Below the pieces are notes generated by a model that saw nothing but the letters and a program-made list of their open reading frames with translations, did not search any database and was not told the DNA's origin. DNA of 64,000 nt from an uncultured Clostridium sp. (GTDB lineage Bacteria > Bacillota > Clostridia > Oscillospirales > Acutalibacteraceae): contig CAKUYY010000005.1 in assembly GCA_934717555.1 (NCBI GenBank), forward strand, positions 1 through 64,000. Direction: 5' to 3'. Shown one piece after another: positions 16,389 to 25,058 of the stretch (the stretch's first letter is position 1; the number at the start of each line of letters is the position of its first letter). A program made the position numbers and the translations under genes.

Positions 16389-18614
16389 TTATTCCCTCCT
16401 TATACTGACCGCCCCGCTGGAATCCTGTTCTAAAACAAGGTTTCCCTGCCCACCGGTGACAAAGATTTCCCCGGCCTGTGGCGTATAACGAACAATCCCT
16501 TCTCTGGCTGTTTCCTCGCTGACCGAAAATACAGCGTATTGGCTGGAGATTTCCCCTCCCCTTGCGTCTGGAACCCCTGTGATATAAAAATGGCTATCCA
16601 GCCCCGGTGTCTCCGCTTTCCCTGTAGGGTCAACGGTTATTTGAAGATCCCCTATTGACAAGTGTGTATACCCGTTTTTCATATCCGTATAAACAGAAGC
16701 CTTTCCCCACAGGTCTACTTGTGTTTGGCCGCTCACCATTGCCGCCTCTTGCGCTACATGCATACTGTTCCAAAGCCGTTCTTCTTTCTTCGCTTCTTCC
16801 GGCAACTCCAGCAATCGGGGAGGATATGACAAAATAACTTGATACGCCCCTTGGTTACCTTCCTGTTCTATACTGGGAAGTACCATATAATCCAAACTGT
16901 GCACATTCTTCTCCCGGAAATGCCGTTGTACCGCCTCGGGCGCATAACGGCCTCCTCCACAGGAGATCACAGCCCCATGCCCCTGATAGGAGAGTGTCAC
17001 GGCGCATCCGTCCCCCACGTCCAAAATAGCGACCTCCACAGAATTCCTGTGGAACACCCATTGGCATACGCCTCCAAAAATCAGGAGCAAACAGCTAAAC
17101 CATGCCGCTATCCTCCGATTAGAGCGTGTAGGAGACCACCAGACCACTGCCAGCAGTACCAGCGTCCCCATAAGCCATAACAATAGAAAGTCTTCTCCCA
17201 CCGATAGGCTCGCAAAGGGAATGTCAGCCAAACAGGAAGCACACGCCTGCAGATATTGAATCAGCAGGCTGGAAAGGAATAGAAAAGGCATTGCCAAAAA
17301 GGAAACCACGCCCGTAAAAGATAAGAGAACCGCGGCCATTGTCCCTATCATCATCAACATAGCAGGCCCTACCAGCAACAAATTGGCAAGAATCGATACC
17401 AGGGAAAACTCCTGGAAAGTAAGCAAAATAACCGGGATTGTAAACAGTGTGGCGGATACTGTAACTGCCGCAGAATCGCCGATCCATTTCCATATCCGTT
17501 TTCCGTGGGAAATGCGGGATACCACTTTTTGATTCCATTGGTTTAAAAGCTTCCCGGAAACTAAAAGGATGCCTAAGGTACAGGCAAAGGATAACAACAG
17601 CCCTACATCTCCCGCCGCAAAGGGGTTGGCTACAGTGAGAATCCCAACAGCCGCCCCTAAGGAATTGAGAGAATCTGGTTCCCTATATATCATCATCCCC
17701 AAAAGCATCAGAATGGACATGAGGCCCGCGCGCATCACGGAAGGGGAAAATCCGGTGACCGCCATAAATGCTATCACTCCAATGATAGACAACCCCGCCG
17801 CCATCCGCCTGCGCAAGCGTAGGAACAGGAAAAGATGCAGCAGGCATTGGGTAACAGCGGCCATGTGCAAACCGGATACTGCCAGCAGATGGGAAACCCC
17901 TATTCTCTGGAAATCCTCCTGGGTTTCCTGCGTCATCTGCTCTTTTGCGCCCAGCAACACCCCGGCGGCCATCCCCGACTGTTTCGAAGGAAACAGTAAC
18001 CGTATGCGATGAAGAATTTCCTCCCGGGCTTTCAAGGCGTAATAATAGGGAGGGTAATGATCCGGGGATTGGATGGAAAACGGCTCATACTCATAGAGAA
18101 AACCGGTCAGCCGGATTCCTTTGGATTGGTAGTAAGCGGCGGAATCCAGCCCGCTTCCCCTTTCCGGGACAAAAAGGCGGACCTTGCCCGTCACCCGGTC
18201 ATATACGCCGGCATCCAGCGCATGGGTAGCGGTAATCCGAATATGGATGGACTGAGGCGCCCCTTCTATTTCCACCCGATCCGTCTGGATCTCATAATAG
18301 TAACGCCCGTCTTTCTGATAGGGCAACTCACAGATGGAGCCGGAGATCTCCATATCCCGGCCGTCCAGAAACTCCACCGGCCGCACCAGCCACATCTGTC
18401 CCAAGCCATATGCGATGCACGCCATCCCGGCGGCTATACAGGCGATGGGCACAGCCTTTTCCCTGCGCAGGCGGGGAATCAAAAGAGAAACCACAAAGAA
18501 TAACAAGCATCCCGCCGCCAGATACCAAGAAATACTTTCCCCAAAGAAAACAGCGGCTGCCTGACCAAGCAGATATGAAAAACCTACCAGTGCAAGCGGC
18601 CGCTTCATAATCAT
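16389..18614 (-). CDS. comEC: ComEC/Rec2-family DNA uptake channel protein
   Basis: This 741-residue multi-pass membrane protein would carry single-stranded DNA across the membrane during transformation. It has an N-terminal membrane and DUF4131-type region (1-160) and the Competence domain with LAVSGLHMAAV near 240, followed by many transmembrane helices. The C-terminal metallo-beta-lactamase-like domain (from about 530, AILDVGDGCAV) lacks the HxHxDH metal ligands: LDYMVLPSIEQEGNQ stands where HPHADH is expected. Nuclease function therefore looks lost while the channel core is intact. It is the first gene of the comEC-holA-rnmV operon. No other competence genes apart from yifB (comM-like) are in the window. 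Confidence 0.9.
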   Translation of the reverse strand: MIMKRPLALVGFSYLLGQAAAVFFGESISWYLAAGCLLFFVVSLLIPRLRREKAVPIACIAAGMACIAYGLGQMWLVRPVEFLDGRDMEISGSICELPYQKDGRYYYEIQTDRVEIEGAPQSIHIRITATHALDAGVYDRVTGKVRLFVPERGSGLDSAAYYQSKGIRLTGFLYEYEPFSIQSPDHYPPYYYALKAREEILHRIRLLFPSKQSGMAAGVLLGAKEQMTQETQEDFQRIGVSHLLAVSGLHMAAVTQCLLHLFLFLRLRRRMAAGLSIIGVIAFMAVTGFSPSVMRAGLMSILMLLGMMIYREPDSLNSLGAAVGILTVANPFAAGDVGLLLSFACTLGILLVSGKLLNQWNQKVVSRISHGKRIWKWIGDSAAVTVSATLFTIPVILLTFQEFSLVSILANLLLVGPAMLMMIGTMAAVLLSFTGVVSFLAMPFLFLSSLLIQYLQACASCLADIPFASLSVGEDFLLLWLMGTLVLLAVVWWSPTRSNRRIAAWFSCLLLIFGGVCQWVFHRNSVEVAILDVGDGCAVTLSYQGHGAVISCGGGRYAPEAVQRHFREKNVHSLDYMVLPSIEQEGNQGAYQVILSYPPRLLELPEEAKKEERLWNSMHVAQEAAMVSGQTQVDLWGKASVYTDMKNGYTHLSIGDLQITVDPTGKAETPGLDSHFYITGVPDARGGEISSQYAVFSVSEETAREGIVRYTPQAGEIFVTGGQGNLVLEQDSSGAVSIRRE

Positions 18615-18707
18615 TTCTCCAATCCTTTTGCAGATTGCGGGGAATTTCTTTTCCTCATAATTTTCTGAAAAAAAGAAATTCCCTTTCTCCTCAATAAGAC
18701 AAACTTT

Positions 18708-19259
18708 TTATTTGACAAACAGAGGCAGCGGCTCCAGGAAAATAATATCTTTCCGGTTTGCCGCGTCTCCTTCTGCCAATACGCTGGCACAGCCCACAAT
18801 GTTTCCGCCGGCTTCCTGTACCAGCTTTTCCAAAGCGGAAAGGGATTCTCCCGTACTGATCACATCATCTACAATCAGAACCCGTTTTCCCTTCAAAGAC
18901 TGATAATCCTCCTCCGCCAAATACAGTACCTGCTGTTTCGCGGTTGTAATGGACTTCACTTCCACCTTAATGGGATTACGCATATACAGCTTGACACTCT
19001 TACGCGCTACCACATATTTGCGGCATCCCTGGCGGGCCATTTCATAGCAAAGTGGAATGCCCTTTGCTTCCGCTGTGATCACAATATCATGTTCCGGGCA
19101 CTTTTCCAACAGGGCAGCCGCGGCTTTCTCTGTCAGCTCCACATCGCCAAACATGATAAATGCAGCGATATCCAATTTATCGTCCACTGGGCACAACGGC
19201 AAATCCCGTTCACAACCCGCTATGGTCATTTTATAAACTCGACTCATTGATTCAACCAT
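18708..19259 (-). CDS. Purine phosphoribosyltransferase-like protein
   Basis: This 183-residue type I phosphoribosyltransferase has the PRPP-binding loop VLIVDDVISTGES near 127-139. The fold and spacing resemble adenine phosphoribosyltransferase, which converts adenine plus PRPP to AMP, but the N-terminal part is not a textbook Apt, so xanthine or another base is possible. The start shown has AGGA only 3 nt away; the ATG four codons later is an alternative. It stands alone between comEC and the HIT gene. I see no purine riboswitch upstream. Confidence 0.75.
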   Translation of the reverse strand: MVESMSRVYKMTIAGCERDLPLCPVDDKLDIAAFIMFGDVELTEKAAAALLEKCPEHDIVITAEAKGIPLCYEMARQGCRKYVVARKSVKLYMRNPIKVEVKSITTAKQQVLYLAEEDYQSLKGKRVLIVDDVISTGESLSALEKLVQEAGGNIVGCASVLAEGDAANRKDIIFLEPLPLFVK

Positions 19260-19289
19260 CTTTCCTATTCTTGATTCACGTTTTCCGGA

Positions 19290-19628
19290 TCAGCCCGGAG
19301 GCCACTTCATGGAACGCCCGCCCAACAAATGAAAATGCAAATGCTGCACTGTCTGGCCGCCGTCTTCCCCGCAGTTATTGACAATACGGTATCCCTTATC
19401 GAGCTTGAGCTGACGGGCAAGCTGGGCCGCGACCAAATAAATATGGGCCACCACCCCGCTGTTCTGTTCGTTGAGCTCATTGGCAGAACCAATGTGTTCC
19501 TTTGGGATCAACAGAACATGTACCGGTGCCTGAGGGTCCAGATCATAAAAGGCCACGACCTGATCATCTTCATAAACCTTGTTAGAAGGGATTTCTCCCG
19601 CAGCAATTTTACAAAAAATACAATCCAT
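19290..19628 (-). CDS. HIT-family (histidine triad) nucleotide hydrolase
   Basis: This 112-residue Hint-like protein begins MDCIFCKIAAGEIPS and carries the histidine triad HLHFHLLGG at 96-104. These dimers hydrolyse adenosine phosphoramidates and similar nucleotides; the physiological substrate is unclear. Both N-terminal cysteines of the zinc-binding type (C3, C6) are present. It lies 82 nt after alaS with a hairpin between them, and 30 nt before the phosphoribosyltransferase gene, so the last two may share a transcript. Confidence 0.93.
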   Translation of the reverse strand: MDCIFCKIAAGEIPSNKVYEDDQVVAFYDLDPQAPVHVLLIPKEHIGSANELNEQNSGVVAHIYLVAAQLARQLKLDKGYRIVNNCGEDGGQTVQHLHFHLLGGRSMKWPPG

Positions 19629-19669
19629 CAGTCTACACCTCTTTCCTGCATCACTTGTTCATCAAGGCA

Positions 19670-19700
19670 GGGAGAAAAAGAAGCGCTTTTTCTCCCTTTT
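19670..19700. terminator. Hairpin after alaS
   Basis: GGGAGAAAAAG and CTTTTTCTCCC form an 11-bp stem around 5 nt; the plus strand continues TTTTT. On the minus strand the T run lies inside the stem, so termination of alaS here is only possible. Confidence 0.4.
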
Positions 19701-19710
19701 TCACCTTTTC

Positions 19711-22341
19711 TTATTTTACCATATCTGATAGTACGGTTTCCACTGCTTCCAGCGCTTTTTCTACCATAGACGGATCTTTTCCCCCGGCCATCGCCATATC
19801 CGGTTTTCCTCCGCCGTTACCGCCGGCTATCTTGGCAACCGCACGCACGATATTGCCCGCATGGGCTCCCTTTCCCTGGGCTTCTTTACCCACGGTAGCC
19901 GCGAATGTAACCTTTTCCCCATTCACAGCCGCCAGCACCGCCACGCAGTCTGGCGCCTGATCCCGGATTTTATCGCACATAGACCGCAGGGCATCCGGGG
20001 TAGTCCCTGTAAAGGAAGATGTGATAAACCGCACTCCCTGGGCTGTCTTAGCCTGAGCGAACAGTTGGTTTACCTGATCAGCCGCCATCTTTCCACGCAG
20101 CTGCTCAATAATCCGATCCTTCTCCTTCAAGTCGGCGGTCAACTGGTTACAACGATGTACCAGATCGTTGGAATTTCCCAGCTTCAAAGCGGCGGAAGCC
20201 TCCTGGATGGTGTTCTGCATCTCATTGACCAGGTTTATCATCCCAATCCCTGTGACAGCCTCAATCCGGCGCACACCCGATGCCACGGAGCTTTCAGAAA
20301 TAATTTTAAACAACCCCAGCTTGGCCGTATTGTCCACATGGGTGCCTCCGCAAAATTCAATAGAGAAATCCCCCACGCTGACTACCCGGACGACATCGCC
20401 ATACTTTTCTCCAAACAAAGCCATAGCTCCCAGCTTTTTGGCTTCCTCAATGGGCATTTCGCGGGTTACCACTGGAATGCTGAACAAAATCTTTTGATTG
20501 ACCAAGTTTTCTACTTTGGAAATCTCTTCTGAAGTTAATGCGGAAAAATGAGTAAAGTCAAAACGTACATGCGCCCCGTTTACCAACTGGCCAGCCTGCT
20601 CCACATGGGTACCCAGCACACTGCGCAGGGCCGCCTGCAAAAGATGTGCCGCGGTATGGTTGCGCATGATACTGCGCCGGCGCACACTGTCCACCTGTAC
20701 GCTCACAGATTCCCCGCAGGAAATCATGCCCGCCTTTACTTTAGCCTGATGCAGGAAAATCCCGTTGTGGTTTTTCGTTGTATTGATCACATCCACTGCG
20801 GTATCCACAGAACCGATAACGCCTGTGTCTCCTACCTGTCCGCCGCTTTCCGCATAGAGCGTGGTGCGGTCTAATACGATCACCACTTCATCCCCTGCGT
20901 TGGCATGGTCCACTCTCTGCCCATCCTTAATGATGGCTTTAACCACCGCGGGGGTATCCATCTGGCGGTATCCCAAAAACTCGGTGGGCTCAACCCCTTC
21001 CAGATCTGCCTGGTCGCTGAGCCAGGCATCCGCTCCCGCATTCTTTCTAGCCGCACGGGCACGGTCCCGCTGCTCCTTCAGCAGGCGGCTGAATTCCTCT
21101 TCGTCTACCTTCATACCGCGCTCCGCCAGGATTTCCTTGGTGAGATCCAGCGGGAACCCGTAGGTATCATTCAGCCGGAAAGCATCTTCTCCCGAAATAA
21201 CATCCAGGTCCGCGGTATCCATCAGGGTATTGAGCATCTGCATGCCCTGGTCGATGGTTTTCGCAAAGCTTTCTTCCTCCACACTAACCAGTTTTTTGAT
21301 ATAATCCCGCTTTTCCACCAGTTCTGGATAAGCATTCTTGTTTTCTTCAATGACTGTGTCGCACACCTCAGCCAGGAAAGGCTTGTTGATCCCCAGCAAC
21401 CTGCCATGGCGGGCCGCACGGCGCAACAGGCGGCGCAGCACATAGCCCCTGCCTTCATTAGAGGGCAGTACCCCGTCGCCGATCATAAAAGTAGTACTGC
21501 GGATATGGTCGGTAATCACACGCAGGGAGATATCGCTCTTTTCCCCTTCCCCATATTGGACACCCGCGATCCGGCTGATGTGTTTCATGATATTCTGCAC
21601 AGTATCTACCAAAAAGAGGTTGTCCACCCCCTGCATGATACAGGCCAAACGTTCCAAACCCATTCCGGTGTCGATGTTGGGATGTTCCAAAGGAGTATAG
21701 TTGTTATTTCCGTCGTTTTCAAACTGGGTAAATACCAGGTTCCAGAATTCCACATAGCGGTCGCATTCACAACCTACCCCGCAGTTGGGAGAACCGCACC
21801 CATACTTTTCCCCGCGGTCAAAATAAATTTCCGAACAGGGGCCGCAGGGACCGGAGCCATGTTCCCAGAAGTTATCTTCTTTTCCCATCCGCACAATGCG
21901 TTCCGGGGCGACACCCACCTCTTTGGTCCAGATATCGAAAGCCTCGTCGTCATCCTGATAAATGGTAACCCAAAGCTTGTCCACAGGCAGCTCCAGCACT
22001 TGTGTGCAGAACTCCCACGCCCAGGCGGTAGCCTCATGCTTGAAGTAGTCGCCAAAGGAGAAATTGCCCAGCATCTCAAAATAGGTACCGTGGCGGGCGG
22101 TAATCCCTACCCGTTCAATATCCGGCGTACGGATACATTTCTGGCAGGTAGTAACCCGCTTTCTGGGCGGCGTCACTTCTCCAGTAAAATACTTTTTCAT
22201 CGGCGCCATGCCGGAGTTAATCAGCAGCAGGCTTTTGTCGTCTTTCGGGATCAACGGGAAGCTGCCCAAACGCAAATGCCCCTTTGATTCAAAAAAGGAG
22301 AGAAACTTTTCTCTCAGTTCGTTTAATCCAGTCCATTCCAT
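19711..22341 (-). CDS. alaS: Alanyl-tRNA synthetase
   Basis: This 876-residue cytoplasmic enzyme charges tRNA-Ala. The aminoacylation domain (RHGTYFEMLGNFSFGDYF near 90) is followed by the tRNA-recognition region, the editing domain with HTAAHLL (near 560) and CGGTHVD (near 665), and the C-Ala domain rich in Gly and Ala. The start is ATG in MEWTGLNELRE; a GTG three codons earlier is also in frame. Expression should be governed by the T-box leader directly upstream, responding to uncharged tRNA-Ala. Length is normal. Confidence 0.97.
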   Translation of the reverse strand: MEWTGLNELREKFLSFFESKGHLRLGSFPLIPKDDKSLLLINSGMAPMKKYFTGEVTPPRKRVTTCQKCIRTPDIERVGITARHGTYFEMLGNFSFGDYFKHEATAWAWEFCTQVLELPVDKLWVTIYQDDDEAFDIWTKEVGVAPERIVRMGKEDNFWEHGSGPCGPCSEIYFDRGEKYGCGSPNCGVGCECDRYVEFWNLVFTQFENDGNNNYTPLEHPNIDTGMGLERLACIMQGVDNLFLVDTVQNIMKHISRIAGVQYGEGEKSDISLRVITDHIRSTTFMIGDGVLPSNEGRGYVLRRLLRRAARHGRLLGINKPFLAEVCDTVIEENKNAYPELVEKRDYIKKLVSVEEESFAKTIDQGMQMLNTLMDTADLDVISGEDAFRLNDTYGFPLDLTKEILAERGMKVDEEEFSRLLKEQRDRARAARKNAGADAWLSDQADLEGVEPTEFLGYRQMDTPAVVKAIIKDGQRVDHANAGDEVVIVLDRTTLYAESGGQVGDTGVIGSVDTAVDVINTTKNHNGIFLHQAKVKAGMISCGESVSVQVDSVRRRSIMRNHTAAHLLQAALRSVLGTHVEQAGQLVNGAHVRFDFTHFSALTSEEISKVENLVNQKILFSIPVVTREMPIEEAKKLGAMALFGEKYGDVVRVVSVGDFSIEFCGGTHVDNTAKLGLFKIISESSVASGVRRIEAVTGIGMINLVNEMQNTIQEASAALKLGNSNDLVHRCNQLTADLKEKDRIIEQLRGKMAADQVNQLFAQAKTAQGVRFITSSFTGTTPDALRSMCDKIRDQAPDCVAVLAAVNGEKVTFAATVGKEAQGKGAHAGNIVRAVAKIAGGNGGGKPDMAMAGGKDPSMVEKALEAVETVLSDMVK

Positions 22342-22374
22342 GTTACACACATCCTACTTTCTGTTTTCCATACA

Positions 22375-22640
22375 CAAAAAAGACTCCCCCTCGTCCACAT
22401 TGGGACGGAGGAAGCCGTGGTACCACCCAAATTGCGCTTTTTTCAAAACGCCACTCAAATTCTTTAACGCAGAAGATACGCTGCGGCTCGTCGCCCCAGG
22501 GCTCCAGGTTGGCCGGACTTTTTCCAAAACGGAAAGCCTTTCACCAAAAGTGGCTCTCTCTCTGCATCTATGGAATAAAATCCTATTCCCTTCTATGCCG
22601 ATCCGAATATCTTGGATGAACGGGTTTATTATAATCCTTA
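22375..22640 (-). promoter_or_regulatory. T-box riboswitch leader of alaS
   Basis: The minus strand shows the conserved T-box GGGTGGTACCACGG (22415-22428), followed by a terminator stem at 22382-22416 (GCTTCCTCCGTCC with GGACGAGGGGGAGTC) and TTTTTT. A structured region of about 200 nt precedes it. T-boxes read the charging state of the cognate tRNA; the position implies tRNA-Ala. I could not fix the specifier codon by eye, so the 5' limit is approximate. Confidence 0.88.
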
Positions 22641-22690
22641 AACCAAAGCTTGTCAATCTTCCTTTCGACATTCTCCCCAGAAAACTTCCC

Positions 22691-23080
22691 TCACCCTATA
22701 CGGGACAATAACCAGCTGGCCGCCAACCGTCCTAATAAGATACCGGACAAACATCCCCCTATGCTCATCAACAGGTATATACTGCCCTGTCCCCAATGCC
22801 CCGACTGATAGAGGTTCACCGTTTCCAAGCTAAAGGTCGAAAATGTGGTGAATCCTCCCAAAGTCCCCGTGGTAAGAAAAAGCTGAAGCCCTTTTTTATC
22901 AGGAAAACATTGGGAAAACAGGGCAGTAATAAATCCCATGAAAAACGCCCCTATTACATTTGCCAGCAATGTGGCCACTGGAAACCCTTGGAAATCCCAG
23001 CGCTGGAACCCTAAAGATAACAAATAACGGCAGCAGGCTCCTATAAAGCCGCCGCATCCCACCAGGAATACTTGAAGCAT
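22691..23080 (-). CDS. crcB: Fluoride ion channel FluC/CrcB
   Basis: This 129-residue four-helix membrane protein exports fluoride as a dual-topology dimer. Visible signatures are GGFIGACCRYLLS near the N-terminus, ATLLANVIGAFFMGF and GTLGGFTTFSTFSLE, the last carrying the conserved Phe/Thr track. The start at 23080 follows AGGGGG with good spacing and matches family N-termini; an ORF extension upstream would add a charged leader untypical of the family. Only one copy is seen, although many Firmicutes carry two. No fluoride riboswitch is recognisable upstream. Confidence 0.93.
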   Translation of the reverse strand: MLQVFLVGCGGFIGACCRYLLSLGFQRWDFQGFPVATLLANVIGAFFMGFITALFSQCFPDKKGLQLFLTTGTLGGFTTFSTFSLETVNLYQSGHWGQGSIYLLMSIGGCLSGILLGRLAASWLLSRIG

Positions 23081-23180
23081 CTTTTCCCCCTGCAAGCGTT
23101 TTTTCTCAAAATAACATACAGTCCCCATAAACTGTTTACATCTGCTATTGTACCTTGCCGGGAGAAAAGATGCAATGTTT

Positions 23181-24797
23181 TTAAGCCATCCCTTTATAAT
23201 GCAGTTGATCCGCTATCTGCTTGAATACGGGGCCGCAGCTGCGGCCTCCTCCTTCCCCGTCTTCAGCAAATACCACAATCACATATTTGGGATTTTGAGC
23301 GGGATAAAAACCTGCATACCATGCCTGATCCAATTCCTCGTCCCCTATTTTTACACCGGTCTCCGCGGTGGCGGTTTTTGCGCCCGCCCCCCCTTTTTCC
23401 GGTTTTCCTTGGGAGCTGGTCCCGAATTCCACAGAGGAACGCATATACTCCATGATTTTTTCCGTTGTGGACGCTTGTAAAACCCTCGCAGGTTCTTTTA
23501 CTGGATACTCTTCCTGGAATGTTCCTTCTTCATCTACCAGCCCCTGTACCAGCCTTGGCTGCGTATACTCCCCTTGGGATACGACAGCATTAATCAGCGC
23601 TGTAATCTGGATTGGGGTAGCGGTCAATTCCCCCTGTCCAAAAGAGAAGTTTGCCAATGCCCTGTGATTGGACAGATTCCGTTCGCTGGGAAGTACCCCG
23701 GCTGCGGATTCCATTCCCGGAGCCAGTTCAACAGCTTCTCCAAATCCCAAATTTTGGGCCTCATACAGTAGTTTTTTTCCTCCTATTTGCTGTGCCAAAT
23801 GGATAAAATAGCAGTTGCAGGAATAGGCGATGGCTTTGTCCATATCCACATCCCCATGGGCGGTTCCATTGATACAGTGAAAAGTGGCGCCGTCTACTTC
23901 AATACTGCCGGTACAATGATAGGTTCCTTCTGGAGATATCCCCTCTTCCAGCGCTACAGAAGCCGGTACCAGCTTAAATACCGATCCCAAATTATAGGCG
24001 GAGAGGGCCCGGTTTAAAAGAGGAGAATCCTCACGGTTTAAAACTGCGGAAAGGTTGGTGGGCGAAAAATCAGGACGGCTGACAACTGCCAGCAGATCGC
24101 AGCTTCCCGCTTCCGCCACTACCACGGCACCGCGCTTGATATAATTATTGGAAGCGATTTCCGCAATACGCTGGACATCTGCGTCTATAGTAAGTTTTAT
24201 CCCTTTTGCAGCCAAATCGGAGGTATCGGAAATCAGTTCCTGTTCGCCAGGTAAAATGCGGTTGAGGGCATCTACTGGATATCGCACTGAAATCTGGGCC
24301 CCTGTTTGGGATAAATACTCGTCATATGACTTTTCCAGTCCAGAAATCCCCGTCCCGCTCCCATCCAGGTATCCAATGATATGGGATAGCGTTTGTGGTG
24401 TCCGATACCGTTCGCTTACGGAAAAAGTGTGGATTCCTTCCGATGACCATACGGCGTTATATTTTGGTTTAATTAGGAAAGGCTTTCCGGCTGACAACAG
24501 GGTAAATACCGATTCCTTTTCTTCCTCAGGCAATGTTTCTGAGAGAAAGTTGGCCGCTTCTACCGTAGGGGATACCGCCGCGATCGTGGTGTGGTCCTGC
24601 CCTGTGAGAGGAAACCCGTTGCGGTCGTAAATCGCCCCCCTTAATTTAGAAACATTAAGCTGATAAGAACTCTGGCTGGTAGCTGCCGCCTGTAAATCAT
24701 CCTCCATTGTGAGGAAGTAAAGGCGGCACATCAACCCTACCGTGCCCGCCATCAAAATACAAAATAGTGCAAGGGATCTCTTTTGTAACCGGTTCAT
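23181..24797 (-). CDS. Class B penicillin-binding protein (transpeptidase)
   Basis: This 538-residue cell-wall transpeptidase has an N-terminal membrane anchor (residues 7-28), a dimerisation domain (KLRGAIYDRNGFPL at 51) and a catalytic domain with SVFK at 272-275, SCN at 326-328 and KTA at 474-476. The last motif is normally KTG, so this variant is unusual. It is shorter than typical PBP2/PBP3 and lacks PASTA repeats; SpoVD- or FtsI-like roles are possible. The ATG follows GGTGGAG. The leader contains a perfect 12-bp-stem hairpin at 24834-24858. Confidence 0.88.
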   Translation of the reverse strand: MNRLQKRSLALFCILMAGTVGLMCRLYFLTMEDDLQAAATSQSSYQLNVSKLRGAIYDRNGFPLTGQDHTTIAAVSPTVEAANFLSETLPEEEKESVFTLLSAGKPFLIKPKYNAVWSSEGIHTFSVSERYRTPQTLSHIIGYLDGSGTGISGLEKSYDEYLSQTGAQISVRYPVDALNRILPGEQELISDTSDLAAKGIKLTIDADVQRIAEIASNNYIKRGAVVVAEAGSCDLLAVVSRPDFSPTNLSAVLNREDSPLLNRALSAYNLGSVFKLVPASVALEEGISPEGTYHCTGSIEVDGATFHCINGTAHGDVDMDKAIAYSCNCYFIHLAQQIGGKKLLYEAQNLGFGEAVELAPGMESAAGVLPSERNLSNHRALANFSFGQGELTATPIQITALINAVVSQGEYTQPRLVQGLVDEEGTFQEEYPVKEPARVLQASTTEKIMEYMRSSVEFGTSSQGKPEKGGAGAKTATAETGVKIGDEELDQAWYAGFYPAQNPKYVIVVFAEDGEGGGRSCGPVFKQIADQLHYKGMA

Positions 24798-24833
24798 TTT
24801 TCTCCACCTTTTTTTCTATGATTTTAACCTTAT

Positions 24834-24858
24834 GAACAGGAGAGGACCTCTCCTGTTC
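24834..24858. repeat. Perfect inverted repeat in the PBP leader
   Basis: GAACAGGAGAGG and CCTCTCCTGTTC flank a single base, about 40 nt upstream of the PBP start codon. No T run follows on either strand. It may be an operator or an mRNA leader hairpin. Confidence 0.55.
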
Positions 24859-24967
24859 CTGTTATCAAAAACTTACTAGATATATTTAAGTTTTCGTTTT
24901 TTATAGAAAATCATACATAGGTAAAGTCAATAAGTCCTTCTTTTTTACAGAAAAGCGTTCCATAAAA

Positions 24968-24998
24968 AATGCATCGAACGGAAACCGTTCGATGCATT
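24968..24998 (-). terminator. Intrinsic terminator after the U32 gene
   Basis: AATGCATCGAACGG pairs perfectly with CCGTTCGATGCATT around AAA; on the minus strand it runs into TTTTTTATGG. It lies about 60 nt beyond the U32 stop. Confidence 0.8.
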
Positions 24999-25058
24999 GC
25001 TATTTTTATAATTCTGTCCATACGCCTTGATTCAGAAAAAACACGGTCCATCATGTAT

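Noticed and set aside
19260..19289. Purine riboswitch ahead of the phosphoribosyltransferase gene
   Set aside because: The gap is only 30 nt and lacks the three-way junction motifs.
20905..22287. 460-codon plus-strand open frame
   Set aside because: Antisense shadow of alaS, whose motifs and T-box leader are unambiguous.
23081..23180. Fluoride riboswitch ahead of crcB
   Set aside because: The conserved pseudoknot motifs are not visible in the 100-nt leader.
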